Of a stretch of DNA of 5,340 bases, positions 4,388 through 5,340 are shown in pieces. The stretch's first letter is position 1. Each line of letters begins with the position of its first letter. This DNA comes from an uncultured Erythrobacter sp. GTDB lineage: Bacteria > Pseudomonadota > Alphaproteobacteria > Sphingomonadales > Sphingomonadaceae. The position numbers and the translations under genes were made by a program. The notes beneath the pieces are model-generated. The model had not been told where the DNA came from. It saw only the letters and a program-made list of their open reading frames with translations, and did not search any database. Location: NCBI GenBank assembly GCA_947258465.1, contig CAMYIQ010000050.1:1-5340 (forward strand), given 5' to 3'.

Positions 4388-5340
4388 ATGAGCGCAAACG
4401 CCAGGCCCCTGCGTGGGCGAATGATGGGTTATGTCGTCTGGGTCTTGGCCCTTTGGGCCATTCTACTCAACTTGTTGAACTTCAATGGATACCCGATAGA
4501 TACTGGCGAAGTCGCATTGGCTTTTCTGGGGTTTGGCACCATCGGTGCCGTGCTCGGCGTGCTCACTCAAGAACTCGGGCCAGTTCTCAGACACGTTTTG
4601 ACTCCCCTTTTCGCAACGATAGCGATCGACCTCGGCTTTGGGATCGATCCGTTTCATTTCCTTGTTGTTTTTGCGGCCTTCGCGCTCATTTCCTATTTTT
4701 GGTACGACCTTTTCCTGACAGTTTTCTTTTCTGCGTCGCTATCGGTCATCGTATTCCAGGCGTTCGGTATGGCGTTCGCCGATCATGGCGTCGATGATCG
4801 CTCCAACGAGGCGACATCCACCCAGAGGCTGGAGAAAGGGCCGGCAGATCGCCCCGCCCTGATCCACGTCATTTTCGATTCCTACCTCGGTCTGGACGGG
4901 ATGGCTTTAGGCCCCCAGTACTACAGGGATCTCCGGAAGGAGCAGGCCGATTTCTTCATCCGCCAGGGCTTTCAGGTCTATCCTCGCGCCTACAGCCGCC
5001 ACGCCAGGACGCTGAACTCCCTCCCCACTCTTTTTACCTATGGGGCGCAGAAAGACTCCGAATTCGCAGCCGGCGTGCAGTATGTCGCTCCTGCCCAGTT
5101 ACCGTATTTCGCCGACCTCGATCAGCGCGATTACGCTATCAGCGCAGTCCTTCCGGCCTATTTCGATCTTTGCGCAAATCAGAGGATGACCCGGTGCCGA
5201 ACTTTCGAAAGTTCGGATCTCACATCCATGCTCGATACCGATTTGAGCACAGCGGATCGCGTCAAGGTTTTCGGATACACGATCCTCAATCTCTCCCAGA
5301 CTGTCAGAATGGCTGTACGCGTCTTCGAGGTTCTCAGGAA
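4388..5340 (+). CDS. membrane-anchored alkaline-phosphatase/sulfatase-superfamily protein, N-terminal part (runs off right edge)
   Basis: 317 codons are open from ATG 4388 to the window end with no stop. The N-terminal 130 residues hold four to five hydrophobic segments (about 14-31, 43-60, 68-84, 89-104, 107-129), followed by a polar linker (131-155) and then a soluble domain. LIHVIFDSYLGLDG (158-171) looks like the first strand of the alkaline-phosphatase superfamily, with Asp164 as a likely metal ligand. RHARTLNSLPTLFTY (204-218) resembles the nucleophile region of sulfatase-like phospho-transferases, with Thr208 or Ser211 as candidates. This layout recalls membrane-bound hydrolases or transferases that modify envelope glycans or lipids, but the substrate is unknown and the remaining metal ligands lie outside the window. 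An in-frame ATG at 4343 gives a 15-residue extension without a clear ribosome binding site; AAGG eight bases before 4388 favours the later start. AGG, AGA, ATA and TTA codons appear more often than in the lipid genes, a mild hint of a separate origin. Superfamily assignment is moderate. Confidence 0.75.
   Translation, partial: MSANARPLRGRMMGYVVWVLALWAILLNLLNFNGYPIDTGEVALAFLGFGTIGAVLGVLTQELGPVLRHVLTPLFATIAIDLGFGIDPFHFLVVFAAFALISYFWYDLFLTVFFSASLSVIVFQAFGMAFADHGVDDRSNEATSTQRLEKGPADRPALIHVIFDSYLGLDGMALGPQYYRDLRKEQADFFIRQGFQVYPRAYSRHARTLNSLPTLFTYGAQKDSEFAAGVQYVAPAQLPYFADLDQRDYAISAVLPAYFDLCANQRMTRCRTFESSDLTSMLDTDLSTADRVKVFGYTILNLSQTVRMAVRVFEVLR

Noticed and set aside
1..5340. CRISPR arrays, insertion sequences, attachment sites, phage genes
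   Set aside because: No spaced direct repeats, transposase motifs or flanking terminal repeats were seen. Most of the window is housekeeping genes in expected order.

Overview
The window looks like chromosomal DNA of a GC-rich alphaproteobacterium, most likely order Sphingomonadales and possibly Erythrobacteraceae. The evidence is the form of the S2 N-terminus, the short (PSD-A type) phosphatidylserine decarboxylase that overlaps pssA, an FnrL-type regulator with a CX2CX7C cluster, and a LexA site of the alphaproteobacterial direct-repeat type (GTTC-N7-GTTC). The placement is inferred from recognised protein families, not from a database search.

Layout. The left edge (1-86, minus) is the first 28 codons of rpsB, running out of the window. 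A 350-bp divergent intergenic region (87-436) holds the rpsB leader, including a small hairpin that pairs with the rpsB Shine-Dalgarno sequence, and on the other side a plus-strand promoter (TTGACA at 308-313) with a perfect LexA box between its elements. That promoter points at a 79-codon gene (437-676) with a strong ribosome binding site, encoding a one-span membrane protein. Its 3' end overlaps the end of pssA tail to tail.

From 3403 down to 660 the minus strand carries three closely packed genes read leftwards: a 380-aa ketoacyl-ACP synthase III family protein, psd and pssA. psd and pssA share an ATGA overlap. pssA makes phosphatidylserine and Psd converts it to phosphatidylethanolamine. 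The KAS III-like protein probably works in acyl-chain supply, so this reads as a membrane-lipid operon. Divergent from it is an oxygen-sensing Crp/Fnr regulator (3506-4219) with all four expected cysteine ligands and an Fnr-type recognition helix. The 102-bp gap between the two contains an 8-bp inverted repeat but no recognisable Fnr box.

After the regulator come two hairpins (4223-4284), then the start of a plus-strand gene that leaves the window at 5340. It encodes a membrane protein with about four to five N-terminal spans and the beginning of an extracytoplasmic alkaline-phosphatase/sulfatase-superfamily domain.

The least ordinary element is the apparently SOS-controlled small membrane protein next to rpsB and pssA. 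Such proteins can act as damage-induced division inhibitors in this class of bacteria (SidA of Caulobacter), but no function can be assigned here from sequence alone.
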